Shown here: in pieces, positions 51,872 through 58,781 of the stretch
How the letters are laid out: each line of letters opens with the position of its first letter
Numbering within the stretch: the stretch's first letter is position 1
Assembly: GCA_964482325.1 (NCBI GenBank)
Contig: CAYZXD010000013.1
Coordinates: 1 to 58,781, forward strand
Length of the DNA stretch: 58,781 nt
Direction: 5' to 3'
Source of the DNA: CAYZJV01 sp964482325
GTDB lineage: Bacteria; Spirochaetota; Spirochaetia; Sphaerochaetales; Sphaerochaetaceae
The notes under the pieces: generated by a model
Databases searched by the model: none
What the model was told of the DNA's origin: nothing
Seen by the model: only the letters and a program-made list of their open reading frames with translations
Made by a program: the position numbers and the translations under genes

Positions 51872-52679
51872 GCGATTCAAGTCACTGTTTAAAACAGAAA
51901 AACCTATTATCGGTATGGTGCATGTCATGCCCCTGCCTGGAACGCCAAAATATCAAGGAAGTCTTCAGCAAATTATAGACTTTGCCTGTAGGGAAGCAGA
52001 GACCTTGCTAACGGGTGGGGTGGATGGTATTCAGATAGAGAACCAATTCGATCGGCCCTATTTGAAACCATCTGATATCGGTTATGAGACCATTGCTTAC
52101 ATGAGCTCCATTACCAGTACGATTTCTCGATTAGTGAATATTCCCTATGGTGTACATATCATGATGAATGGGGTTGAGCAGGCGATCGCCGTAGCTCATA
52201 GCTGCAATGCCAAGTGGGTGCGTGTGTATGAACTGGCCAATGCATATATCTCAAATTCCGGTGCGATTGAAGCTGCGGGACCGAAAGCTCTGCGCTATAG
52301 GCGCATGCTTGGCGCAGATGACGTAATGGTGTTTGGCGATTTTCATGTAAAACACGGTAGCCATTTTGTTGTCCAGGATAGATCAATCGAAGAATTGGCA
52401 CATGATGTGGAAGCCTGTGGAGGCGATGCTCTGATATTAACCGGAACATCAACTGGCAAAGCTCCTGAGGTGGAAGATGCCAGACAGATACAGAAAGCCA
52501 GCTCACTTCCTTTATTCATCGGTAGTGGATTTACCTTGGGGAATGCACCTGAATTTCTCCCCTACATAGATGGAGTTATTGTGGGAAGCGCATTAAAACA
52601 GGATGGTATACTTGAAAATCCTACTGATCCTGATCGAGTGAAAAAGATGATGGATGTAGTAAGGCAATATAGAGACTAG
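51858..52679 (+). CDS. BtpA/SgcQ-family protein
   Basis: 273 residues. The N-terminus IIGMVHVMPLPGTPKYQGSL and GGVDGIQIENQFDRPYL, with H-I-M-M-N-G and the C-terminal GSGFTLGNAPEFLPYIDGVI, are diagnostic for BtpA/SgcQ, a TIM-barrel family. The name derives from a cyanobacterial photosystem I factor, but bacterial SgcQ proteins sit in sugar gene clusters. An aldolase-like or phosphosugar-processing activity is possible (inference). It overlaps the LacI gene stop by 14 bp. Last gene of the forward operon. Confidence 0.9.
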   Translation: MATNERFKSLFKTEKPIIGMVHVMPLPGTPKYQGSLQQIIDFACREAETLLTGGVDGIQIENQFDRPYLKPSDIGYETIAYMSSITSTISRLVNIPYGVHIMMNGVEQAIAVAHSCNAKWVRVYELANAYISNSGAIEAAGPKALRYRRMLGADDVMVFGDFHVKHGSHFVVQDRSIEELAHDVEACGGDALILTGTSTGKAPEVEDARQIQKASSLPLFIGSGFTLGNAPEFLPYIDGVIVGSALKQDGILENPTDPDRVKKMMDVVRQYRD

Positions 52680-52792
52680 ATAGCAAAATAGGGATAAACT
52701 GTATAATACTGTTGGATTCTCGTAATTCAAAATGTAAATGACACATGGAGATGATTAATAAAATGAAAACCTTTAGGGGCAATCATTGTTTT

Positions 52793-54256
52793 TTATAGTG
52801 AATGGGCTTTAAGAGATGCTTCATAAAGATAGGAAAACTGACGTACTTTTCGGTTTAACCTATCTTCAAAACGAGGTAGATACTCTCGCTCAAATTCAGT
52901 GTTTACCCCAGGTATTTGGTAGCTATCAAAGTAACCGACAGAGACAGCACCCATGATTGCGGCTCCTAGGCAAGCAGCTTCCTTTTGTTTAGGAACTAAA
53001 ACAGGAATACCGGTAATATCTGCTTGTAATTGGCACCATAAAGAAGATCTTGCACCACCTCCAGTTGCAATGATCCTATCGATCCTAGTATTATTTTTTC
53101 GGATTTCGTCACAATTTTTTTTGAGAAGATGTGCGACACCTTCCATGACCGCATAAGCCATATCAAAGGCATCGTGGTTGAATCGAAGGTTCCAGAAAAG
53201 GGCGCTTGCTTGAGAATCGAAATCAGGAGCATTGGTTCCGACAAGATAGGGAAGAAAAATAATATTGTTAAATCCCCCTCGTCTAATAATTTCTTGATCG
53301 ATTTGTTTAAAAGACAAACCTGGTAGAAATGAATCCCTGAACCATTGAAGGCATATACCGCCACTTTCCGCAACTGGTAACAGAATATATGTATCGGGAA
53401 TGAAACCATAATGAATTGAGATTGAGCTATGTTGATGTGAAAAAGAGTTTGTGAATGTTGCTAGTGCCATTACTGTTCCGGTTGAATAACTGATAGAACC
53501 TTCTTGAACATTGCCACATCCTATCATTCCAGCAAAATGATCCAATGTCCCAATATTGACTTCTGCATCGCAAGAAATACGAGTTAGTTGTTTTGCTTCA
53601 GGTGTCAATGTGCCCAAAATAGTTCCGGGTTCTACGATTGGGGGCAATTGTTGGGGTAAAATATGTAAATATTCTAGCATTTCCTTCCAATATTCTTTTT
53701 TAAATATGTCGAAGTAACAGGAGAAGGTTGCAATCGAGCAATCAGCGGCTTTCCTGCCGCAGAGGCGAAACGCTACATAGTCTTTAAATAGCATGAAGCT
53801 TGAGATTTTAGAGAAGAGTTTGTTTTTATGGTTACGTAACCATGCTATTTTAGTTGCAGGCCAAGTTGGTAATATTGCCTTTTGGCCGGTTTTACGGTAC
53901 AACTCCTCTGCGGAGAAATGGTGAGTCATTTTCTTGCTTTCCTCTAGAGAGCGATCATCCATCCACGAAATGGCATTCATTAAGCAATGATCCTCTGAAT
54001 CAAGGATAACTAAAGACTCTGCCTGACCAGTGAGAATTATCTGGATAGCCTCTGTCGCCGATATTATTTGTTTATCGATAAGGTGTGCGATGAGATTGTA
54101 AATATCTCGTACATATCTCTCAGCATCAAATTCAACAAAGGAGTTTGCTCGAATATACTTAACAGGCAAAGTCTCATAGCCCAGACTGCTTAGTCCCTGG
54201 TTGAAAGCCTCGACTTTGATATTTGTGCTCCCAAGGTCAATTGCAATAAAATTCAT
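52793..54256 (-). CDS. FGGY-family carbohydrate kinase (xylulokinase-like)
   Basis: 487 residues from ATG 54256, with GGAGTTGAG before it; the longer frame from 54292 lies in the DeoR gene. The N-terminal phosphate loop MNFIAIDLGSTNIKVEAF and the C-terminal adenosine motif IIATGGGARSSLWCQLQADI are clear. FGGY members phosphorylate xylulose, ribulose, glycerol, gluconate or erythritol; the residues seen do not fix the substrate. It is the last gene of a reverse operon with a DeoR regulator, an isomerase and an epimerase. Confidence 0.88.
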   Translation of the reverse strand: MNFIAIDLGSTNIKVEAFNQGLSSLGYETLPVKYIRANSFVEFDAERYVRDIYNLIAHLIDKQIISATEAIQIILTGQAESLVILDSEDHCLMNAISWMDDRSLEESKKMTHHFSAEELYRKTGQKAILPTWPATKIAWLRNHKNKLFSKISSFMLFKDYVAFRLCGRKAADCSIATFSCYFDIFKKEYWKEMLEYLHILPQQLPPIVEPGTILGTLTPEAKQLTRISCDAEVNIGTLDHFAGMIGCGNVQEGSISYSTGTVMALATFTNSFSHQHSSISIHYGFIPDTYILLPVAESGGICLQWFRDSFLPGLSFKQIDQEIIRRGGFNNIIFLPYLVGTNAPDFDSQASALFWNLRFNHDAFDMAYAVMEGVAHLLKKNCDEIRKNNTRIDRIIATGGGARSSLWCQLQADITGIPVLVPKQKEAACLGAAIMGAVSVGYFDSYQIPGVNTEFEREYLPRFEDRLNRKVRQFSYLYEASLKAHSL

Positions 54257-54258
54257 AC

Positions 54259-55056
54259 TCAACTCCACTTTCCGTTTGTTGGAGATGCACATATTACTTC
54301 AATTCCCTGTGTTCGAATTTTTTCAAACGAGTCGGGGGGAAGTTTATCATCTGTTATCCAGCAAAAGGAATCAGGAAAATCTGACACATAATAGAATCCT
54401 TCATGCTCAAATTTGGTACTATCGGCAGTTACAAACACTTTTCTAGAACGTTCTATCATAATGCGGTTAACAAGAGCTTCTTCTGCATGGAAAGTGGTAA
54501 GACCCGTATTGATACAGATACCGTCCATTGCAAGGATTGCATAGTCAGCTTTGTAATGGAGCATCTGTTCAATCGTGTCATTCCCATATAGGAATCCATA
54601 GTGTGCATTAATAGATCCCCCAAGAAGGATGACTTTACACGTTGAATTAGTTCCCAATTCCATAGCAACTTCAATTGAGTTAGTTACTATATTGAGATTA
54701 CTTTTTTTTCTCAGCTCTTTGGCTACCAGTATTGTAGTAGTACCAGAATTAATCATGAGCGTTGAACCGTTGGGAATTATCTCGGCAGTTTTCTTAGCAA
54801 TAATTTGTTTCAAATTCAAATTATTTTTTATCCTATGTGCTAGCTCAACTTTATAGGATTTTTTTGGAGTTATGATAGCTCCTCCTGAAGTTCGCTGGAG
54901 ATATTCCTCTTTTTCAAGAGCGGCAAGGTCTGACCGGATGGTTACAGATGTGGTTCCAAATAGCTCGCTAAGTTTCTTTACTTTTACCGAGCCTTCCTTC
55001 ATAAGGATTTCAATAATCTTTTCCCGCCTCTTGTCCACTTTTGAATCAAAAGTCAT
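54259..55056 (-). CDS. DeoR-family transcriptional regulator
   Basis: 265 residues. The HTH reads RREKIIEILMKEGSVKVKKL followed by SELFGTTSVTIRSDLAALEK, with the family's 'EEYLQRTSGGA' wing. The C-terminal DeoR sensor domain (about 75-245) resembles ribose-5-phosphate isomerase and has the motif GSTLMINSGTTTILVAKEL. It would sense a phosphorylated sugar made by the neighbouring enzymes. It sits between the SIS and kinase genes in one operon, two bases from the kinase start. Confidence 0.92.
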   Translation of the reverse strand: MTFDSKVDKRREKIIEILMKEGSVKVKKLSELFGTTSVTIRSDLAALEKEEYLQRTSGGAIITPKKSYKVELAHRIKNNLNLKQIIAKKTAEIIPNGSTLMINSGTTTILVAKELRKKSNLNIVTNSIEVAMELGTNSTCKVILLGGSINAHYGFLYGNDTIEQMLHYKADYAILAMDGICINTGLTTFHAEEALVNRIMIERSRKVFVTADSTKFEHEGFYYVSDFPDSFCWITDDKLPPDSFEKIRTQGIEVICASPTNGKWS

Positions 55057-55078
55057 ACTAATTCCATCCTTTCTTACA

Positions 55079-55675
55079 TCAGCCTTTATTAAGTCTTTCT
55101 CCTACGGCTCCTCCAGGATGCACAATTGCAAATTGTCTATTGTCATACCCGGTGTATTCAATCAAAGCTGCTTGTAATGCATCAAATAGTACTGCAAGTA
55201 CAGTAAAACTTGTAGTGCCTTGGCTGTTGAATGGATCTGTTTCTCTTGTTACATGAATAGGTATAACCAAATGAGAATTGAGTGCCAACGGGGAACATAC
55301 ATTTTCCGTGACACAAATGATCTGCACATTTTTCTTTCTGCAGATATCAGCTATTGGGAGTAGCTCCGTTGTTTTCCCACCCCGTGAGGCTAGCAACATG
55401 ACGTCTCCTTCTTGGAGGAATCCCATGGCGCCATGAACAGCTTCTGATGGTGAGATAAATCGTGAAGGACGTTCAATACAGCACATTAAGTGAGAAAAGT
55501 GTTGGCAAGCGATGCCCGAATGACCGCAACCACTACTACCTATTCGAGGTGTCTTCGCTAGCATTTCAACTGCTTTCGATAAGGTCTCGTTATTAATGTA
55601 GGATTCAGCTATATGAATTGCATCTGACTCAATATGAAATGCTTCTCTCGCAATATTGATGATGGATTGCTTCAT
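55079..55675 (-). CDS. SIS-domain sugar-phosphate isomerase (KpsF/GutQ-like, no CBS domains)
   Basis: 198 residues, one SIS domain. RIGSSGCGHSGIACQHFSHL is the phosphosugar-binding loop and LLASRGGKTTELLPIADIC the second. The C-terminal QFAIVHPGGAVGERLNKG matches the HPGGALGxRL of arabinose-5-phosphate isomerases (KdsD/GutQ), but the CBS domains of those ~320-residue enzymes are missing. It probably interconverts an aldose- and ketose-phosphate. Its start overlaps the epimerase stop by 4 bp. Confidence 0.88.
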   Translation of the reverse strand: MKQSIINIAREAFHIESDAIHIAESYINNETLSKAVEMLAKTPRIGSSGCGHSGIACQHFSHLMCCIERPSRFISPSEAVHGAMGFLQEGDVMLLASRGGKTTELLPIADICRKKNVQIICVTENVCSPLALNSHLVIPIHVTRETDPFNSQGTTSFTVLAVLFDALQAALIEYTGYDNRQFAIVHPGGAVGERLNKG

Positions 55676-56322
55676 AAATCCTCCAGAATTAGTTGTTTTA
55701 TGTTTCTTTCTCTATCAGATGAGTTGAATATTGCGCTACCTGCAACAAGAATATCTGCTCCCGCATTGCGAATTTTTCTCGCTAATGGAACATTTACACC
55801 TCCATCAACGGCGATTTTAAAGGAAGAGCCTGATTTCCTTCTTAATCTAGAAGCAGTTTGAATCTTTTCCAATGCCATTGTTCTAAATTTTTGGCCTCCA
55901 AAACCCGGCTCTATTGACATAATGAGTAGTACATCAATTAACGAAAGTAGGGGGGAGACTGAAAAGATATCTGTAGATGGTTTTACTGCAATACCAAAAA
56001 GTATACCTTGTTGTCTGCAGGAATCGGAAATTTCTTTAAAATTACAATTATTTTCAAAATGAATAGTAATAGAATCTGCTCCAGCATTAATATATGTCTG
56101 ATAATATACTTCAGGATTTTCAATCATAAGATGTACATCGAAGAAGATGGGACAATATTTTCTTAGACCTTTTACCAAAGTAGGGTTGAACCCAAAGTTT
56201 GGGACAAAATGGCCATCCATACAATCAATATGAAGATACTGAGCGCCACATTCGTAAACATTTTGAATTTCCTGACAGTATTTACCTGAATCTGCAGCAA
56301 GAAGCGAAGGTGAAAGTATCAT
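55672..56322 (-). CDS. ribulose-phosphate 3-epimerase-family protein (Rpe/SgcE/AlsE-like)
   Basis: 216 residues from ATG 56322, which has AAGGA upstream; the longer frame from 56448 adds a hydrophobic, AT-rich stretch that is clearly intergenic. The metal and catalytic residues are visible: S in SPSLLAAD, HIDCMDGHFVPN, DVHLMIENP, IMSIEPGFGGQKF and VDGGVN. It epimerises a ketopentose- or ketohexose-phosphate at C3. As it sits among catabolic genes it may be a paralogue specialised away from the pentose-phosphate enzyme, like SgcE or AlsE. First gene of the reverse operon. Confidence 0.9.
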   Translation of the reverse strand: MILSPSLLAADSGKYCQEIQNVYECGAQYLHIDCMDGHFVPNFGFNPTLVKGLRKYCPIFFDVHLMIENPEVYYQTYINAGADSITIHFENNCNFKEISDSCRQQGILFGIAVKPSTDIFSVSPLLSLIDVLLIMSIEPGFGGQKFRTMALEKIQTASRLRRKSGSSFKIAVDGGVNVPLARKIRNAGADILVAGSAIFNSSDRERNIKQLILEDL

Positions 56323-56447
56323 ATGCAATCCTTGTATTGAATATCCTATAATATTTCTAAAACGAAAGCAATAACTTAAAAATAATAAATTAATATTGAA
56401 AAATAGAAAGATATAATTTACTATTATCATCATAAAGGAAAAAACCA

Positions 56448-57146
56448 ATGAATCTTAGAACTGAAATTCATCCCCCTTTTTTTGAAATTGGCCCAAAATC
56501 TTATCTTTATGGGGACGAAGTTCTTGATTTGGCCTTGATTGCAGATGCTGCTGCGGAGAAATATGATATTGATATAATTTTTACTTGTCCCATAGTTGAT
56601 TTGCGACGAGTAGTAGAGGCGACTGAGAGAATCTTTGTTTTTGCTCCACATATGGATCCGATTGTTCCTGGTAGAGGTTTGGCAGATGTTCTGCCTGAGT
56701 CGTTGGTAGCGGCCGGGGCAAAAGGGGTAATGCTCAATCACTGCGAGAAGCCAATTTCCCTTTCTATTCTTAACAGAACCATACAGAGGGCAAAGACCGT
56801 AGGTCTAATGACCATTGTTTGCACGGATACCATTGAAGAGGCAAAAGCTGTTGCATACCTATCACCTACAATTATTGTAGCGGAACCTACCGATCTCATT
56901 GGAACGGGAAAGACAAGTGACATGATGTATGTACAAGCCTCTATTGATGCGGTCAAATCTGTAAACCCAAAAATACTTGTGCTGCAAGGGGCGGGTATCA
57001 GCAATGGAAAGAACGTCTTTGATGTAATTTTTGCAGGTGCGGAAGCCACAGGTTCCTCAAGCGGTATTGTTAAGGCAACAGACAGGATGGCAATGGTTGA
57101 TGAAATGATTGGATCAGCAAGAAGAGCTTGGGATGCCAAAAAATAA
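56448..57146 (+). CDS. triosephosphate-isomerase-family protein (archaeal-like, possible tetrulose-phosphate isomerase)
   Basis: 232 residues, about 20 shorter than bacterial TpiA and similar in length and pattern to archaeal enzymes. It has FAPHMDPIVPGRGLADVLPE, MLNHCE with H98 as the electrophile, and AEPTDLIGTG with E146 as the base. The catalytic lysine (K17) lies in G-P-K-S-Y, whereas TIM normally has N-x-K, so the conserved Asn is lost. TIM homologues in catabolic operons (for example EryH of erythritol breakdown) isomerise tetrulose-phosphates. AAAGGAAAA precedes the start. It diverges from the Rpe-like operon. Confidence 0.85.
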   Translation: MNLRTEIHPPFFEIGPKSYLYGDEVLDLALIADAAAEKYDIDIIFTCPIVDLRRVVEATERIFVFAPHMDPIVPGRGLADVLPESLVAAGAKGVMLNHCEKPISLSILNRTIQRAKTVGLMTIVCTDTIEEAKAVAYLSPTIIVAEPTDLIGTGKTSDMMYVQASIDAVKSVNPKILVLQGAGISNGKNVFDVIFAGAEATGSSSGIVKATDRMAMVDEMIGSARRAWDAKK

Positions 57147-57172
57147 CTTTTTACACTCATAGGGGGAATCTA

Positions 57173-57676
57173 ATGAAACTGTATCAGGAAACGATCAAGG
57201 TAACATCTGAGGGATTACATCCGACATTTCACAATGTTACTACACAAGTAAAGGAAGCATTGAAAAAAAGTGGAATCAAGCGAGGGACTGCTACTGTATA
57301 TTCTCATCACACAACCTGCTCTGTGATGATTCAAGAATGTTCCCATGATCGCACCTATTTTGGGCTTGAGTATCTTCAACAGGATTTATGTAATCTTATG
57401 GAAAAATTAATTCCTACGTGCAGGGTTGAGAATCAATACTTGCATCCTGGTCCAAAGCATGTAGAATTTGGGGATAGTGTAGGAGAGCCAGGACCCTGGA
57501 CAAGTCTGAACACTGATGGACATCTTCGATCCTGTCTTTTCGGTAGGTCTGAAACAATTGTAATTGAAGAAGAAGAATTAGATCTCGGTGAATTTGGATT
57601 CATCTATTTTATTGATTGGGATCAAGTGAGAGTACGCCAACGAAGTGTAAAAATTTCCATAATTGGAGAAGAGTAA
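57173..57676 (+). CDS. YjbQ-family protein (UPF0047)
   Basis: 167 residues from ATG 57173, with AGGGGGAAT upstream. Motifs SHHTTCSVMIQE, PGPKHVEFGDSVGEPGPW and LNTDGHLRSCLFG are the YjbQ pattern, which holds a His/Asp/Glu metal-like site. Homologues have weak thiamine-phosphate synthase activity in genetic tests, but the natural function is unsettled. It is 26 bp after the TIM-family gene and probably co-transcribed. YjbQ genes are often found beside sugar-phosphate genes. Confidence 0.88.
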   Translation: MKLYQETIKVTSEGLHPTFHNVTTQVKEALKKSGIKRGTATVYSHHTTCSVMIQECSHDRTYFGLEYLQQDLCNLMEKLIPTCRVENQYLHPGPKHVEFGDSVGEPGPWTSLNTDGHLRSCLFGRSETIVIEEEELDLGEFGFIYFIDWDQVRVRQRSVKISIIGEE

Positions 57677-57699
57677 GTAGTAATATCAAATTTTTGTAT

Positions 57700-57730
57700 T
57701 AGGGGATCTTCTTCAATAGAGGATTCCCTA
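57700..57730 (+). terminator. weak hairpin after the YjbQ gene
   Basis: TAGGGGATC (57700-57708) and GATTCCCTA (57722-57730) pair with one mismatch or bulge around a 13-base loop. T-rich sequence follows after ten bases. It could end the TIM/YjbQ transcript. Confidence 0.4.
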
Positions 57731-57768
57731 CTTAGGAATTTTAATGTCTACATTCTGTCTTTTCAAAT

Positions 57769-57912
57769 TTAGTTTATGAGTGAATATTTGCTCGCTTGAG
57801 CACCAATATTCGCAAATTCAGAACCGATCGTGGCACCACTAGCGCCACCGCCCAAATTGCTTACAATTAGGTTGATAAATCTGATCATTAACGGAAAGAA
57901 TCTATAATTATC
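57769..57912 (-). pseudogene. possible gene remnant in the 588-bp gap before the last LacI gene
   Basis: The gap 57677-58264 has no full gene. On the minus strand an open stretch of 47 codons reads FFPLMIRFINLIVSNLGGGA, then SGATIGSEFANIGAQASKY, and stops. An ATG at 57888 would give 39 residues but lacks a ribosome-binding site. The glycine-rich, well-composed sequence looks like the C-terminus of a real protein whose 5' part is gone. No family was recognised. The rest of the gap is AT-rich and shows nothing further. Confidence 0.3.
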
Positions 57913-58264
57913 TTAATTTAGAAGACATTTTGAGGGATAGTTATCATCTTCGTTTCGAAGAATTTTTTCCTGAGCAGTAAATCTTGATGGTGCTCATCTT
58001 CACAACTACCTGTGTTATTGTGGGCGAATATCCATTATGAGTTTCAATAATATGTTGTTTTCTTCGATTTGATATTAAAGGCGATGACATTTTTGTAACA
58101 TGTAGCCTAACTATAATTAGCTTAAAAACATTGCTCTTATTGAATAGTCAAAGTACCTTATTTCATAAATTGCATAATTTTGCATAAAATAAATGCAAAT
58201 ACTTGAATAAAGCATAGTATTCAGATAGAGTATTTTTTAAATTAAAGAAAATGAGGATATCTTG

Positions 58265-58781
58265 ATGGTTGTATTGAAAGATATCGCCGATATGGCAAAA
58301 GTGAGTATTTCGACCGTCTCGCGTGCGTTGCAAAATGATCCTAGAATCAGTTATGAGACGAAAAAGAAAATTGTGAGTATCGCAGCTTCTTTTGGGTATA
58401 TAAAACATAAGTTGAAAAGTAATGAAATTTCATCGGAATGGAATTCTGTTGGTTTTATTGTTCCGGAGGTTACCTCAGGTTATTATGCACATTTAATCCA
58501 TGTCGCTAATGCACAGTTTGAAAAAAAACAGTATTCAATGATTATTAAGTTGACAAATTTTGACGAGGCAACTCTGATCAGGCATATTTATAGTTTTAAC
58601 GAGCTGCAGGTGACTTGCATTGTGATTATCTTAGACGATTCAGAGAATATTTCTGATGAGTTGTTTACAGCAGTAAGTATTACGAAATTACCGGTCCTGT
58701 TTATTACTACTAAATATGTCGCAAATCTAGATTTTGACAATCTTTATATTGACGAGCACAAGGGTATAGAACTTGGTCTAA
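58265..58781 (+). CDS. LacI-family transcriptional regulator (3' end beyond window)
   Basis: 172 codons are present, cut by the window edge. The N-terminal HTH is VVLKDIADMAKVSISTVSRA, followed by a hinge (Y-E-T-K-K-K-I-V-S-I-A) and the start of the periplasmic-binding-type domain (SVGFIVPEVTSGYYAHLI). GAGGATATC lies before the ATG. It is a second LacI protein in the sugar island, probably the regulator of genes that follow to the right. It is not closely similar in its HTH to the one at 50861 (IADMAKVSISTVSRA against VAKAAGVSTMTVSRV). Confidence 0.9.
   Translation, partial: MVVLKDIADMAKVSISTVSRALQNDPRISYETKKKIVSIAASFGYIKHKLKSNEISSEWNSVGFIVPEVTSGYYAHLIHVANAQFEKKQYSMIIKLTNFDEATLIRHIYSFNELQVTCIVIILDDSENISDELFTAVSITKLPVLFITTKYVANLDFDNLYIDEHKGIELGL

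Noticed and set aside
52745..52796. terminator between the BtpA and FGGY genes
   Set aside because: ATGATT and AATCAT flank a loop of over 20 bases; the stem is too short to call, although a T-run follows.
56323..56448. hydrophobic N-terminal extension on the Rpe-like protein
   Set aside because: The 42 extra residues come from the AT-rich divergent promoter region; the Rpe fold begins at MILSPSLLAAD with AAGGA before ATG 56322.

Overview
The window reads as a chromosomal segment of a spirochaete, most likely a Sphaerochaeta/Spirochaeta-type bacterium. This is inferred from the solute-binding proteins, whose signal peptides end in FAGGAQEA- or FAAGTAEQ-type sequences without a lipobox cysteine, and from a gene set rich in ABC sugar and peptide uptake plus anaerobe-type oxygen defence (rubrerythrin, ferritin, CoA-disulfide reductase). 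No rRNA, complete tRNA, CRISPR array or intact insertion sequence was seen.

Region 1 (1-7500) is the right end of a prophage. It carries a long tail-fibre gene, small accessory genes, a holin candidate and a nested i-spanin/o-spanin pair. On the opposite strand an AT-rich cargo block follows: a ribbon-helix-helix protein and a two-gene BcgI-like restriction-modification system. A tRNA-like 3' end at about 7465-7500 probably marks the attachment site.

Region 2 (7776-13387) is a complete dpp/opp-type peptide transporter operon. Region 3 (13388-18470) shows decay and rearrangement: a degraded duplicate of an antiporter 3' end, a DUF4143 ATPase, the intact antiporter, a trpA-like pseudogene, a methyltransferase and a MenA-like prenyltransferase. 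Region 4 (18472-23506) is a TetR-controlled RND exporter / LolA-like protein / beta-barrel operon, divergent from an HD-GYP response regulator and a hybrid kinase (23666-27585). Three copies of a 16-bp motif tie the two sides together.

Region 5 (27663-44539) is mostly housekeeping. It holds a GntR regulator, an acyl-CoA ligase, a Fur-family protein, a DUF454 protein, an NhaC antiporter, ManA, an exonuclease, DUF2294, the large DUF4914 protein, an N-terminally extended Sua5, rubrerythrin, an Fe-S aldo/keto reductase, a four-domain CoA-disulfide reductase with its MarR regulator, and ferritin.

Region 6 (44756-58781) is a sugar catabolic island. A forward operon (RbsD-like mutarotase upstream, then binding protein, permease, ATPase, second permease, PfkB kinase, LacI regulator, BtpA/SgcQ) has three LacI-type operators. 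A reverse operon (ribulose-phosphate-3-epimerase-like, SIS isomerase, DeoR, FGGY kinase) diverges from a triosephosphate-isomerase homologue and a YjbQ protein. The mix of SgcQ-, SgcE- and DeoR-type genes recalls the enterobacterial sgc cluster, with ABC transport in place of a PTS. The substrate cannot be read from the sequence. The window ends inside another LacI-family gene.
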